A stretch of 34,761 nt of DNA from Cryobacterium algoritolerans (GCF_004402785.1 NZ_SOFP01000006.1:4763-39523); one strand, 5' to 3'; positions 25,068 through 34,095 are shown, numbered from the stretch's first letter. Translations and numbers: made by a program. Notes: generated by a model from the letters alone, not told the origin.

Positions 25068-26525
25068 TTGGCATCTGGAATTAGCGGGCTGTCCCTGTAT
25101 CTTCCGCCGCATCGCGTGCTGTTGGAGGATTGGTGTCGGTGGAATGACGAGCCATGGACCAAGGTTCGTGCCGTGGTCGGGCGTTCCTTCCGCATGCGCG
25201 GCCCGCAGCAGAGCGTCTACACCCTCGCCGCCAATGCCGTTTGGCGTCTGATTCAGGACTACGACATCGACCCTGCCCAGGTTGGGTTTCTGGCTCTTGG
25301 CACTGAATCCTCCAGTGATAACTCCGCCGGTGCCGTGATCATCAAGGGCATGATCAACGATGCTCTGGTCGCGAACGGTCGGAGCCCGCTGGCCCGTGAC
25401 TGTGAGGTTCCCGAGTTCAAACAGGCCTGCCTCGGCGGCGTGTATGGGCTCAAGGCTGCCCTGCGGTATCTTGCGACGGATGGCGGTGGCCGGCAGGCCA
25501 TCGTTGTCTGCGCCGACGTCGCCGAGTACGCCATTGGCTCCACCGGCGAGCCGACGCAGGGTGCCGGCGCGGTCGCCCTGCTCGTCAACGGAGAGGGCGA
25601 CCTCCTCGAGGTGGACCTGGCTGCGGTCGGCAGCGACTCCCAGTACCGTATAGCCGACTTCCGCAAACCATTCGCCCGTTTTCGCCAGCCCGAACGCGAA
25701 GACGGCCAGATGCAGGACCTCCCCATTTTCAACGGGCGGTATTCCACGACCTGCTACATCGACGCCACCCGCCACGCGATGGCCGCCATGCTTGCAAAGC
25801 GTCCAGGTCACAGCCTCGACTACTTCGAGGAGGTGGACGCCGTGTTCATCCACCGCCCATACCACCGGATGCCGGCGACCGGACTGGTCATGTCCTACCT
25901 GTTCGCCCTCGCAGCCGACGGCCCGGCCGGTCAGGCTCAGCTGCGCACGTACAGCCTTGAGGCAGGGCTCGACGCGGATTCGGTGCTGGCCGAGTTGTTG
26001 GCCGATGACCCGTTCAACGGGCATGAGATCGGCGACGGTGACGGCTACCCATGGTCGCGAAAGCTGCGCGGACACCTGCTGCACACCGACGTATGGAATC
26101 GCATCATCGACACCAAACTGTGGTTAGGTGCCGAGGCGATGAAGGACCTCGGCAACTTGTATACCGCGGCGCTGCCGGCCTGGCTCGCTGCCGGCCTCGC
26201 CCACGCGCACCACGACGGAATCGAGCTGGCCGGACAGGAGTGGCTCGCCCTCGGATACGGCAGCGGCGACGCGGCCGAGGCCATCCCGATGCGTGTCGCG
26301 GCCGGGTGGAAGCAGGCCGCTGCCAAGATCAACTTCGACGCAGCATTGCTTGGCCCCATTGATCTCACCGAGGAGCAGTACCTCGCCCTGCACGGGGGGC
26401 AACCCACGGACTTGCCCCCGCTCGTACCGCGCGACGAATTCGTCATTGATCGAGTCGGCACTGCGAACGGCCCCGACTTCTACGACCTCGGCATCGAGTA
26501 CTACCGCCGGGTGGGCCCGCCGTAG
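25068..26525 (+). CDS. mvaS: HMG-CoA synthase
   Basis: A 485-residue thiolase-fold enzyme that condenses acetyl-CoA with acetoacetyl-CoA. The catalytic residues are Glu80 in LGTESSSDNSAGA, Cys121 in EFKQACLGGVYGLKAAL, and His262 in FIHRPYHRMP. The GSGDAAEAIPMRV segment near the C-terminus is also typical. It is longer than the roughly 390-residue Gram-positive mvaS, the extra length falling in the C-terminal half. TTG at 25068 is the only reasonable start after the in-frame stop at 25044; the ribosome site is weak. It stands alone on the plus strand opposite mvaD. Its 3' flank is a junction with mobile DNA remnants beginning about 80 bases downstream. Confidence 0.9.
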   Translation: MASGISGLSLYLPPHRVLLEDWCRWNDEPWTKVRAVVGRSFRMRGPQQSVYTLAANAVWRLIQDYDIDPAQVGFLALGTESSSDNSAGAVIIKGMINDALVANGRSPLARDCEVPEFKQACLGGVYGLKAALRYLATDGGGRQAIVVCADVAEYAIGSTGEPTQGAGAVALLVNGEGDLLEVDLAAVGSDSQYRIADFRKPFARFRQPEREDGQMQDLPIFNGRYSTTCYIDATRHAMAAMLAKRPGHSLDYFEEVDAVFIHRPYHRMPATGLVMSYLFALAADGPAGQAQLRTYSLEAGLDADSVLAELLADDPFNGHEIGDGDGYPWSRKLRGHLLHTDVWNRIIDTKLWLGAEAMKDLGNLYTAALPAWLAAGLAHAHHDGIELAGQEWLALGYGSGDAAEAIPMRVAAGWKQAAAKINFDAALLGPIDLTEEQYLALHGGQPTDLPPLVPRDEFVIDRVGTANGPDFYDLGIEYYRRVGPP

Positions 26526-26603
26526 CACTTCGCTGAGCGGTCCAAGGGTGGCAACGACATACAACGAGACGAGCGACGACGCGCCCCAGATGAGTGAGTC
26601 CTT

Positions 26604-26945
26604 ATGATCACGTCCTCGCTGGTCATGCGGCTACGCCGCGCCAAAGACGAAGGCCGACTCGACCGGGAGCTGGCCTCCATCGCGAAAAACAAGCTCGTGG
26701 CCATCAACAAACTGGGATATTTGCCGATCGATACCGAGGGCGCCCGGCTCCTGTTCCAGGTCATCGCCGACGGCTACGAAAAAAGAAGCCTGATCATCAC
26801 GCCGAACCTGGAATTCTCTCGGTGGGGAACGGTGTTCGGAGACGACAACATGGCCGCCGCGGTCATCGACCGCATCGTTCATCACGGCCGGCTTCTGCAA
26901 TTTCGTGGCGAGTCCTACCGAGTCAAACACGCCCTCAGGAAATAG
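26604..26945 (+). pseudogene. istB: istB fragment, IS21 helper ATPase, 3' part
   Basis: 113 codons matching the C-terminal half of IstB, the AAA+ helper of IS21 transposition: VMRLRRAKDEGRLDRELASI, LGYLPIDTEGARLLFQVIAD, NLEFSRWGTVFGDDNMAAAV and HHGRLLQFRGESYRVKHAL. The N-terminal DNA-binding part and Walker A are missing. Walker B, normally IDELGYLP, reads INKLGYLP: GAC-GAA has become AAC-AAA by two G-to-A changes, which removes the catalytic acids. The first few codons before VMRLRR appear to be joined from unrelated sequence. Confidence 0.88.
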
Positions 26946-27034
26946 CCCCCGTCCCAGCCCGGTCAACCCGCTTCGCGACCGACGAGGGCCACCCCACCGA
27001 TCAGACTCACCCTTCGCAGTCAGAGGACTTACAC

Positions 27035-27229
27035 ATGACCGATCCGACCCCTCACGCGCACCTCGCCACCCGCTCCCGAGAAGAAGACCAGCACGTCCTC
27101 GCTGCCGGCAACGAAACAGGATGGTGGGACGACAACGGACGACCGGCCACCTGGCCCGACGACTCCCTCGATCCCGAAGCCGGATGGACCAACGGGAACA
27201 CTGACACCCCCAAAAACCGGCCGTTCTGA
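27035..27229 (+). CDS. Small acidic hypothetical protein in IS remnant
   Basis: A 64-residue frame from ATG at 27035 behind AGAGGAC, rich in Asp, Pro and Trp (ETGWWDDNGRPATWPDDSLD, then PEAGWTNGNT). It lies 89 bases after the istB fragment and before the IS end. Similar small frames tend to accompany IS21-type istB genes in actinobacteria, to my recollection, so it is probably a passenger of the element. No domain or function is recognised, and coding status rests on codon-like composition and the ribosome site. Confidence 0.5.
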   Translation: MTDPTPHAHLATRSREEDQHVLAAGNETGWWDDNGRPATWPDDSLDPEAGWTNGNTDTPKNRPF

Positions 27230-27240
27230 CCACCCTGCTC

Positions 27241-27293
27241 AAATGGCCGGAAACCGCGCCACACTGCAGGTTTTTTATCGCTGAAATGGCCGG
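27241..27293 (+). repeat. Direct repeats AAATGGCCGG at the IS21-type right end
   Basis: AAATGGCCGG occurs at 27241-27250 and 27284-27293 (period 43). IS21-family elements have multiple repeats at their ends for transposase binding. The element probably ends near TTGACAAAACACA at 27300-27312, directly before the truncated coupling-protein frame. Confidence 0.6.
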
Positions 27294-27313
27294 CTTCAAG
27301 TTGACAAAACACA

Positions 27314-28261
27314 CTCCTGCACGATCGCCCCGCTCGCGCGGGGAAGAGCGCCTACCTGGCCATCGGGCGAATCGTCGACGCCGGCGGCGCTGTGGTCGCC
27401 ACCTCCACCAAAGCCGACGTGTTCCGGGTCACCGTGAAGAAACGCTCCGAGCTCGGGCATGTGTTCGTGTTCGACTTCGACGGCATCACCCGCTGGCCGG
27501 ACAAGGCCCGCTGGGACATGGTCGACGGCTGTCAGAACCCCGACGCCGCCCAGTCCCGGGCCGCCGCGATCGTCAACGCCCGCCCCGCCGGGTCTACCGG
27601 GATGAAGGACTCGGCACACTTCGTCGAAGGCGTGAAGATCATCCTCCGCTCCCTCCTCCACGCGGCCGCGCTCATCCCCGGCGGGAACATGCGCGACGTC
27701 GTCCGGTGGGCGCAGGACTTCACCGACCACGAACCCTCCGCCATTCTTCGGGACCTCTCACCCAACGGGGCGATCTGGGCCCGCGAACTCGACCAATGGT
27801 GCCGAGAAGACGCCCCCGAAACCATCGGCAACACCAAAACCACCCTCTCCCGCATCACCGCGTCCCTCACCGACGCCCGCGTCCTCGACCTCCTCTGCCC
27901 CGCGGATGTCACAGACGGTGCGTTGCCGGTGGCACCGTTTCGGGCGCGGGACTTCGTGCTCTCCACCGACACCGTCTACTGCCTGGTCGGCACCCACCAA
28001 GTCACCCAAACCAGCAAGTCCCTGCAACGTAACGGTGCCGGGCAAGGCACCACCTCCACCTCGACCAGTGAGCGGGAAGAGCGCCGGATGAAGGTCGAAG
28101 ACATCCGCAAGATCCCCGAGGGCCACGCCCTCCTGCTCTACCGCGAGAAGGAAGCGATCGTGCAACTCACCCCCTGGTGGAAACGCCCCGACGCCGACCA
28201 GCTCCACCAGTCCCACCAGTCCCAGGCATGGTCTCTGAAGCTGGAGGGCATCACCGCATGA
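27314..28261 (+). pseudogene. Broken conjugation coupling protein (VirD4/TraG type)
   Basis: The frame opens at the IS end and starts within the Walker A region (RAGKSAYLAIGRIV), so all membrane segments and the N-terminal part are lost. It continues as VirD4/TraG-type coupling ATPase: GGAVVATSTKADVFR, FDFDGITRWPD, NPDAAQSRAAAIVNARP, MKDSAHFVEG. Around 27990 the sequence passes from STDTVYCLVGTH straight into the far C-terminal part (SEREERRMKVEDIRKIPEGH, LLLYREKEAI), with no Walker B between. About 200 residues appear deleted in frame. Coupling proteins bring DNA to the type IV secretion channel; this one cannot. It overlaps the next gene by ATGA. No other secretion genes are in the window. 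Confidence 0.78.
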
Positions 28262-28770
28262 GCGACGACGATCTTGATCCGATGAGTATCGAAGGCCTCG
28301 ACGCCCGCCTCGTCAATGTCGAAACGATCCTGCCCGACCTCTTCGACATGTACGAACTCCGCGCCGCAGGCGGCCCGTACTACTGGGAAGCACTCAACCA
28401 CGATCAAGCCGTCAAGCTGTGGGACGAACTCGGCAAATTCGTCACCTGGCTCGACGGCCGCTACCTCACCAACTTGGCCGACCCCAGCTACCGGCTGCCG
28501 GAATGTTGGTACCGACACCCCATCGCCGGCGAAGAACTCACCGCGCTCATGGTCTCGCACCGCGCCGCGTTCGACACCCGCTCCGCCAAAGCTTCCTCCG
28601 CGCTCGTGGACTGGCACCAACGCGCACTCTGGCCCACCCTCGACTCGCTCAAACTCCGCGCCGGCCTCGCCGGATGCCGCGACCGCAGCGAGCACCGCGA
28701 ACCCCACGCCGGCCCGGCAACCTTCAACGTGACCGACGGATATCGGCAATACGTCGACATGAACGACTAA
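28258..28770 (+). CDS. DUF4913-like protein of conjugative elements
   Basis: A 170-residue soluble protein with ATG at 28258 overlapping the coupling-protein stop (ATGA). The middle region, LWDELGKFVTWLDGRYLTNL then LPECWYRHPIAGEELTALMV and SSALVDWHQRALWPTLDSL, is the pattern of DUF4913 proteins found beside actinobacterial conjugation genes. The function of the family is not known. It appears intact although the gene in front is broken, so it is a survivor of a former integrative element or plasmid segment. The following 174 bases up to the ABC operon hold only a small CCGGTC/GACCGG hairpin. Confidence 0.65.
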   Translation: MSDDDLDPMSIEGLDARLVNVETILPDLFDMYELRAAGGPYYWEALNHDQAVKLWDELGKFVTWLDGRYLTNLADPSYRLPECWYRHPIAGEELTALMVSHRAAFDTRSAKASSALVDWHQRALWPTLDSLKLRAGLAGCRDRSEHREPHAGPATFNVTDGYRQYVDMND

Positions 28771-28944
28771 CCGGTCGCCCTCGTTTCGGGACCGGCCAGT
28801 CGACCACTGCGCTGGCGCAACACGTCTAGGGTCCCCACCAAGGCTCCCCGCTTGCCGGCTTCCGGCGTCTCGGAGGAGTGACATGGGGAACGCCGTTTGC
28901 GTACAACGGGGGAGCGGGCGGCGTGTATCGAACCCTCACCAAAG

Positions 28945-30534
28945 TTACGACACTGTCTGGCTACTCCGGCCGCGCGGTGAGGCGGCGTGCGCGGCGAGCA
29001 ATTCACGGGTGAACGGATGCTGCGGCGCGCGAAACAGCGCCGCCGCGGCACCCTGCTCCACGACAACTCCATCCTTCATCACGAGGATGTCGTGGCTGAG
29101 GCCGCGTACCACGGCGAGGTCGTGCGAGATGAATACCATCGCCAGCCCCCTCGTCTCCTGCAGGGAGGCGAGCAACTCCAGCACCTGGGATTGAATGGAC
29201 ACGTCGAGCGCCGACACCGGCTCGTCGCAGACCAGGATGCTCGGTTCCCGGGCCAGCGCCCGGGCGATCGCCACCCGCTGCCGCTGTCCGCCGGAGAGCT
29301 GGTGCGCCCGACGCCCCAGCAGGGCGTCCGTGAGCGCCACTTGCAGAAGCAGCTCCACAGCCCGCGCCTTCCGCAACCTGCGGGGCGTGCCGTTCAGGCC
29401 GATCGCCTCCGACAGGATCTGCAGCACGCTCGCCCGCGGGTCGAAGGCGCTCAACGAGTCCTGTTGGATGATTTGAATGCCGCCGCGCCGGGCCCGGCGC
29501 CCCGATTCCGGCAGGCTGCTCCAGGGCTCACCGTGCAGCCGAACGTCGCCGCGGTCGGGAGTTTCCGTGCCCAGCAGCATCCGTGCCACCGTGCTCTTGC
29601 CCGACCCTGATTCGCCCACCATTCCCACCGTGTGGCCGGCACGCAGCTCGAACGAGACACCGTCCACGGCGCGCAGTTCACGGCCCGCCCGGCCATACGT
29701 CTTGGCGAGGTCGCGCGCGGCGAGCACGACCTCGCCCACAGGAGGGCGTGCCGGCGCGAGACTCAGCGACGCCGCGGCGAGCAACCCGCGGGTGTACGGA
29801 TGCTGCGGCGCGGCGAACAGGCGGGCCGCGGCCTGCACCTCCACGAAACGACCGTCTTTCATCACGGCGACCTCGTCGGCGAGCTGGCGAATGATCGCCA
29901 GGTCATGGCTGATCAGCAACAGCCCGAGGCCCGATTCTTTCAGCTCGCGCAACAGTCTCACGATCCGGGCCTGCACCGTCGCGTCCAGGGCCGTGGTGGG
30001 TTCGTCGGCGATCAGCAGGGCCGGTGAACCAGCCAGGGCCGAGGCGATCAACGCGCGCTGACGCAGGCCGCCGGAGAGCTCGTGCGGGTATTGCCGGGCA
30101 CGCAGGGCGGGCTCGGGCATGGCGACCTGCTCGAGCAGCTGCAGCACGCGGCGCGCGCGGTCGGCGCGGCCGAGCCCGGGTTCGTGCACCTCGAGGGGTT
30201 CGGAAACCTCGGCGCACACGCGGCGCAACGGGTCGAGGGAGACCAGAGCATCCTGGCCGACCAGGCCCACCGCGGCGCCGCGCAGCCGTCGCCAGGCCCG
30301 CTCCGTGAGGTTTCGGGCGTCCACCCCGGCCACGGTCAGCTCGTCGGCGGCGACACGTGCGCCGTCCGGGTTGAGGCCGATCAGGCTGCGAGCGGTCACG
30401 GTCTTGCCGGCGCCGGACTCACCCACAATCCCGAAGCATTGCCCGGCGGCGATGCTGAACGACACCCCATCGACCACGGCGGCCGCCGAGCCCGGCAGTG
30501 TGACACGCAGATTCCGCACCGAGACGAGGTTCAT
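28945..30534 (-). CDS. Oligopeptide-type ABC importer, fused double ATPase
   Basis: A 529-residue protein with two ATP-binding domains that correspond to DppD and DppF in one chain. Domain 1 (about 1-250): Walker A GESGAGKT, signature LSGGLRQRALIASAL, Walker B LLIADEPTTALD. Domain 2 (about 275-510): Walker A GESGSGKST, signature LSGGQRQRVAIARALA, Walker B ILVCDEPVSALD, each followed by the oligopeptide C-terminal motif (QHPYTRGLL, QHPFTRELL). Both domains keep all catalytic residues. The ATG at 30534 overlaps the permease stop (ATGA); upstream frame is not used. It powers import by the two permeases encoded just before it. Substrate class: peptides, or nickel or other small ligands carried by related systems. 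Confidence 0.93.
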   Translation of the reverse strand: MNLVSVRNLRVTLPGSAAAVVDGVSFSIAAGQCFGIVGESGAGKTVTARSLIGLNPDGARVAADELTVAGVDARNLTERAWRRLRGAAVGLVGQDALVSLDPLRRVCAEVSEPLEVHEPGLGRADRARRVLQLLEQVAMPEPALRARQYPHELSGGLRQRALIASALAGSPALLIADEPTTALDATVQARIVRLLRELKESGLGLLLISHDLAIIRQLADEVAVMKDGRFVEVQAAARLFAAPQHPYTRGLLAAASLSLAPARPPVGEVVLAARDLAKTYGRAGRELRAVDGVSFELRAGHTVGMVGESGSGKSTVARMLLGTETPDRGDVRLHGEPWSSLPESGRRARRGGIQIIQQDSLSAFDPRASVLQILSEAIGLNGTPRRLRKARAVELLLQVALTDALLGRRAHQLSGGQRQRVAIARALAREPSILVCDEPVSALDVSIQSQVLELLASLQETRGLAMVFISHDLAVVRGLSHDILVMKDGVVVEQGAAAALFRAPQHPFTRELLAAHAASPRGRSSQTVS

Positions 30535-31391
30535 CGCTGCCGCCCCAGGCTCAGTGCCTGCACGTGCCGGCCGAGAATGCTCGTAGCGATCACGGTGGCG
30601 GTGATCACGACCCCGGGGAACACGGCGATCCACCACGCGGTCGCGAGATAATTGCGCCCCTCCGAGAGGATGAGTCCCCATTCCGGTGTCGGCGGTTTGG
30701 GGCCGAGCCCGAGAAAGCTCAGGCCGGCGGCGGCCGTGATGGCCGTGCCGACACCCATGATGGCCATGACCAGCAAGGGCCCGAGCGTGTTGGGCAGCAC
30801 GTGGCGCAGCACGGTTCGTGTTGGCGACACGCCGAGCGTGCGCGCCGCCTCCACATAACCGGCCCGCTTGACCACGAGCGTGTGTACCCGGGCGACCCGC
30901 GCGTAGGCGGGAATGACCGCGATGGCCACGGCCACCAGCAGGCTAAGCTCTCCCGGGCCGATGATCGCGATCACAATGAGCGCCAGCAGAAACTCCGGGA
31001 ACGCCATCACGATCTCGATGGCGCGACTCAACACGCCGTCGCCGAGTCGACGCATCAGCCCCGCGAGGGAGCCGATCACGAGCCCCGCCACGAGGGCAAT
31101 CAGCGTGGCGCCGAAGCCGATGGCGAGCGAGTACCGGGAGCCGTAGATCACCCGCGCGAGCACATCGCGGCCGGCCTGGTCGGTTCCGAACGGATGCCCA
31201 GGGCCGGGCGCCAGCAACGCCGCTCCGATGTCCGTGCGCACGGGATCGGCCGCGGTGAACAGACCGGGCAGGACTACGGACAACGCGAGCAGGAGCAGGA
31301 AGCCGGCGGCCGCCCAGAGGGCCGGTGTGGGCATCCGTTTCACTCGTCGGGTGCGGGCGGTTCGGGAGCGGGCGGCGGCGAGCAGGCTCAC
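30531..31391 (-). CDS. ABC importer permease, DppC type
   Basis: A 286-residue membrane protein of the DppC/OppC type with about six segments. An N-terminal segment (PALWAAAGFLLLLALSVVLP) is followed by HPFGTDQAGRDVLARVIYGS, a stretch seen in nearly all DppC proteins, and the coupling loop YVEAARTLGVSPTRTVLRHV. The GTG at 31391 overlaps the stop of the other permease gene (GTGA); the reading frame extends upstream but runs antisense to nothing useful and within dppB. A later ATG gives MPTPALW if a shorter start is used. Confidence 0.92.
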   Translation of the reverse strand: MSLLAAARSRTARTRRVKRMPTPALWAAAGFLLLLALSVVLPGLFTAADPVRTDIGAALLAPGPGHPFGTDQAGRDVLARVIYGSRYSLAIGFGATLIALVAGLVIGSLAGLMRRLGDGVLSRAIEIVMAFPEFLLALIVIAIIGPGELSLLVAVAIAVIPAYARVARVHTLVVKRAGYVEAARTLGVSPTRTVLRHVLPNTLGPLLVMAIMGVGTAITAAAGLSFLGLGPKPPTPEWGLILSEGRNYLATAWWIAVFPGVVITATVIATSILGRHVQALSLGRQR

Positions 31392-32356
31392 GCGTGGGCC
31401 TGCTCGGCCGCAAGGCGTGGGTCGAGTCGGTCGGCAACCAGATCGACCAACAGGTTGACCAGCGAGAAGACCACTGCGGCCAGCACGATGATGCCGAGCA
31501 CCACGGGCACGTCCCGGTCGACGATGGCGTTCAGGGCCACGCGGCCAAGCCCTGGGCGGGCGAAGACGGTCTCGACCAGCACCGACCCGCCGAGCAGAGA
31601 GCCGACCAGGTACCCGGTGAGGGTGACGCTGCTCGCGGCGGCGTGGCGGAGGGTGTGCCGCAGCAGCAGGCGGGTCGAACTGGCGCCACGGGCGCGCACG
31701 GTGGCGACGAAGGGCAGGGCTTCGGCGTCGTCGAGCCCCTGCCGGAGGACCTGGCTGATGATGCCGGCTACCGGAATGGAGAGCGTCACCGCGGGCAGCA
31801 CGAGCGCGCCGAAACCGACGGTGGCCACCACGGGGAACCAGCCGAGCCCGAAACCGAAGACGCCGATCAGCACGAGGCCGATCCAAAACGTGGGCGCGGA
31901 CACCGCGACGAGTTCGAGCAGGCCGGCCACCGAGGCGGTGCGCGTGTCGCGGCCGAGCAGCGCCGAACCGCACGCGAGCAGCAGGGCGAACGCGATGGCG
32001 AGGACCATCAGTTGCACGGTGGGGGCGAGTTGCTGGCCGATCACGTCGGCGACGGGGTGCTGCATCCGGTACGAGGTGCCGAGATCACCCTGCAGCAGCC
32101 GACCGAGATATCTCAGGTATTGCACGACCAGCGGGTCGGCGAGGCCCCAGTCTTCTCGGATCTGGTCGCGCACCCGCTCGGACACGCTGCCGAGGCCGAT
32201 GAGCACGTTCACCGGATCGCCGGGGATCAGCCGCAACGAGAAAAACCCGACCGTGGCGGCGCCCCAGACCACGAGAACCACTGCAACGAGCCGGGCGGCC
32301 AGGCGGGCGACCGGTCGGCCCGTTCGGCGTGCCTGGCCCGCCCGATGCCCGGTCAC
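31388..32356 (-). CDS. ABC importer permease, DppB type
   Basis: A 322-residue membrane protein of the DppB/OppB type. The first segment is followed by FFSLRLIPGDPVNVLIG, the family mark at the N-terminus, then DLGTSYRMQHPVADVI and the coupling loop FVATVRARGASSTRLLLRHT, close to the usual EAA pattern (with Val-Arg in place of the more frequent Ala-Lys). The GTG at 32356 overlaps the binding-protein stop (GTGA). It pairs with the DppC-type permease to make the channel. Confidence 0.92.
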   Translation of the reverse strand: MTGHRAGQARRTGRPVARLAARLVAVVLVVWGAATVGFFSLRLIPGDPVNVLIGLGSVSERVRDQIREDWGLADPLVVQYLRYLGRLLQGDLGTSYRMQHPVADVIGQQLAPTVQLMVLAIAFALLLACGSALLGRDTRTASVAGLLELVAVSAPTFWIGLVLIGVFGFGLGWFPVVATVGFGALVLPAVTLSIPVAGIISQVLRQGLDDAEALPFVATVRARGASSTRLLLRHTLRHAAASSVTLTGYLVGSLLGGSVLVETVFARPGLGRVALNAIVDRDVPVVLGIIVLAAVVFSLVNLLVDLVADRLDPRLAAEQAHA

Positions 32357-34005
32357 CGCGTGGTCGTGAGCGAAGCAGCGTAGAAGAGCGGCTGCCCGTA
32401 CAGGTCGAAGCTCAGGTTCTTGATGATCTTGCTGTAGGCGGTGATGGCGGTGGGCACCGTGATTGGGACCATGGCCACGTGGATCGCGTTCCACTGCTGC
32501 AGCTGCCGGTAGAGGGCCGCGCGCTCGGCCGGGTCGCTCGTGGCGACGGCGTCATCCAGCAGCGAGTCCACAACCGGGTCGACGATGGAGGAGCCGTTCT
32601 TGTAGCCGCCGCTGTGCAGGTGGGCGCGCAACACGTCGGCGTCGACGCTCGGAAAGCTCCAGTCGGAGATGTCGTAGTCGCGCGCGTTGAATTGCTCGTA
32701 GTACTGGGCGATTTCGAGGTTGTCGCGGACGATTTCAAATCCGAGCTTTCGCAAGTCTGACTGCACGACATCGCCGAGGCTCGCGTTGGCGTCGGAGACC
32801 GGAGTGTAGGCGAGCCACCGGGCGCTCAGTCGGGCGCCGTCTTTCGTGCGGTACCCGTCGGAGTCGCGCTTGGTCCAACCGGACGCGTCGAGCAGGGCGT
32901 TGGCCTGGTCCGGGTCGAACGTCCAGCTGTCTTCGAGGCTGGGGTCGTAGGAGTTCGGGGTGGCCGGGGAGAGGATGCTCCAGGCGCGCTTCGCCTGTCC
33001 CTGGTAGATGCTGGCCACGGCCGGGCCGATGTCGACCCCGAGCGCGAAGGCACGCCGCACGTTCTCGTCGGCGAAGACGCCGTGCGCCTCGTTGAGGAAC
33101 AACGTGTACGGCAAGCCCGGCATCGTCACGTTCTCGATGGAGAAGTCGTCGCCGATCTGGCCGACGGTGTTCGGGGTGATGTCGCTCGCGATCTGCGCCT
33201 GGCCGCTCGTGAGGGCGCCGGTGCGCACCGACGATTCGGGCAAAATCCGGAACACGAGCTTCTCTATGGCGGGAGCACCCTCATGGGTGCTTCCCTCCGG
33301 TGCCCAGTTGTAGTCCTTGTTCGCGGTGAAGACGATGCTTTGGTCTGGCGTGTATTCGGTGAGCACGTAGGGTCCGGTGCCGACCGAGATGCCCGGTCCG
33401 CCGGCCGGCAGCTGGGCGGCGTTGTCGCGCAGCGTGGCCGGCGAGTAGAAGCCGAGCTTGGCGGTGCTCACGGCCTGCAAGAACGGGGCATACGGCCGGT
33501 TGAAGTCCACCCGCACGGTGTACTTGTCGACGACCGCGGTGCCCGCGTAGAACCCCCCCGTTTCGGCGTATCCGATCAGGCTGGCGGCATCCGCTGACGC
33601 CGTTTCGGGAGCGACGACGTGCTCGAAGTTGGCTTTGACGGCCTCGGCGTTGAAGGGTTCGCCATCGTGGAACGTGACGTCGTGCCGCAGGTCGAACGTG
33701 TAGTGCAGGCCGTCGTCGGAGATCTGCCAGGAGGTCGCCAGCCACGGCACGAACGAGCCGTCGGCCTTCTCATACACGAGGGAGTCGAAGGAGTTCCGCA
33801 TCACGAGGGCGGTGGCCTGGAAGGCCGACGAGTGGATGTCCATCTTGCCGCCGCTGAGCGTGCCGCCGTTGATGGCGTAGGTCAGCGTGTTCGCGTCGGC
33901 CGCAGTATTCGGGGAGGTGACCGAGCATCCGGAAACCAGAGCGACGGTGGCGATGACGGCGGCGGTGGCGCGCAGCCATGATGTTGAACGGGCGCGAATG
34001 CGCAT
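32353..34005 (-). CDS. ABC importer substrate-binding lipoprotein, family 5
   Basis: A 550-residue extracytoplasmic binding protein of the peptide/nickel family (SBP_bac_5). A signal peptide with positive N-terminus ends in the lipobox LVSGC (Cys27), so it is anchored to the outer face of the membrane. The family pattern is clear: FDSLVYEKADGSFVPWLATS, LRHDVTFHDGEPFNAEAVKA, and GTGPYVLTEYTPDQSIVF. It leads the four-gene operon SBP-dppB-dppC-dppDF, each pair joined by a 4-base overlap. ATG at 34005 has a weak AGAGAA ribosome site. Ligand unknown; with no metabolic genes attached, peptides are the default guess. Confidence 0.93.
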   Translation of the reverse strand: MRIRARSTSWLRATAAVIATVALVSGCSVTSPNTAADANTLTYAINGGTLSGGKMDIHSSAFQATALVMRNSFDSLVYEKADGSFVPWLATSWQISDDGLHYTFDLRHDVTFHDGEPFNAEAVKANFEHVVAPETASADAASLIGYAETGGFYAGTAVVDKYTVRVDFNRPYAPFLQAVSTAKLGFYSPATLRDNAAQLPAGGPGISVGTGPYVLTEYTPDQSIVFTANKDYNWAPEGSTHEGAPAIEKLVFRILPESSVRTGALTSGQAQIASDITPNTVGQIGDDFSIENVTMPGLPYTLFLNEAHGVFADENVRRAFALGVDIGPAVASIYQGQAKRAWSILSPATPNSYDPSLEDSWTFDPDQANALLDASGWTKRDSDGYRTKDGARLSARWLAYTPVSDANASLGDVVQSDLRKLGFEIVRDNLEIAQYYEQFNARDYDISDWSFPSVDADVLRAHLHSGGYKNGSSIVDPVVDSLLDDAVATSDPAERAALYRQLQQWNAIHVAMVPITVPTAITAYSKIIKNLSFDLYGQPLFYAASLTTTR

Positions 34006-34072
34006 GACTAGGTTCTCTTTCTCAGGTACCGAATCGAACGGGCGGATAGATTGACGCCGCTTTTCAAACGTA

Positions 34073-34095
34073 CCGGAGCGTTGGGCAGGCTCCGG
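34073..34095. promoter_or_regulatory. Inverted repeat between ABC operon and HsdR-like gene
   Basis: CCGGAGC (34073-34079) and GCTCCGG (34089-34095) form a perfect 7-base inverted repeat with a 9-base loop, 68 bases upstream of the binding-protein start and 58 bases before the divergent HsdR-like gene. It may be an operator or an RNA hairpin; there is no T run in either direction. Confidence 0.4.

Larger units (their letters stand above)
26604..27312 (+). mobile_element. Remnant of an IS21-family insertion sequence
   Basis: The segment has the 3' half of istB, a small accessory frame and a right-end-like region with repeated AAATGGCCGG, but no istA transposase gene and no left end. It separates mvaS from conjugation-gene remnants and is inactive by itself. 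Confidence 0.75.

Noticed and set aside
30564..32369. 601-codon plus-strand frame across the permease genes
   Set aside because: Antisense to two certain ABC permeases; low-complexity Arg/Ala/Ser/Gly sequence without any domain.
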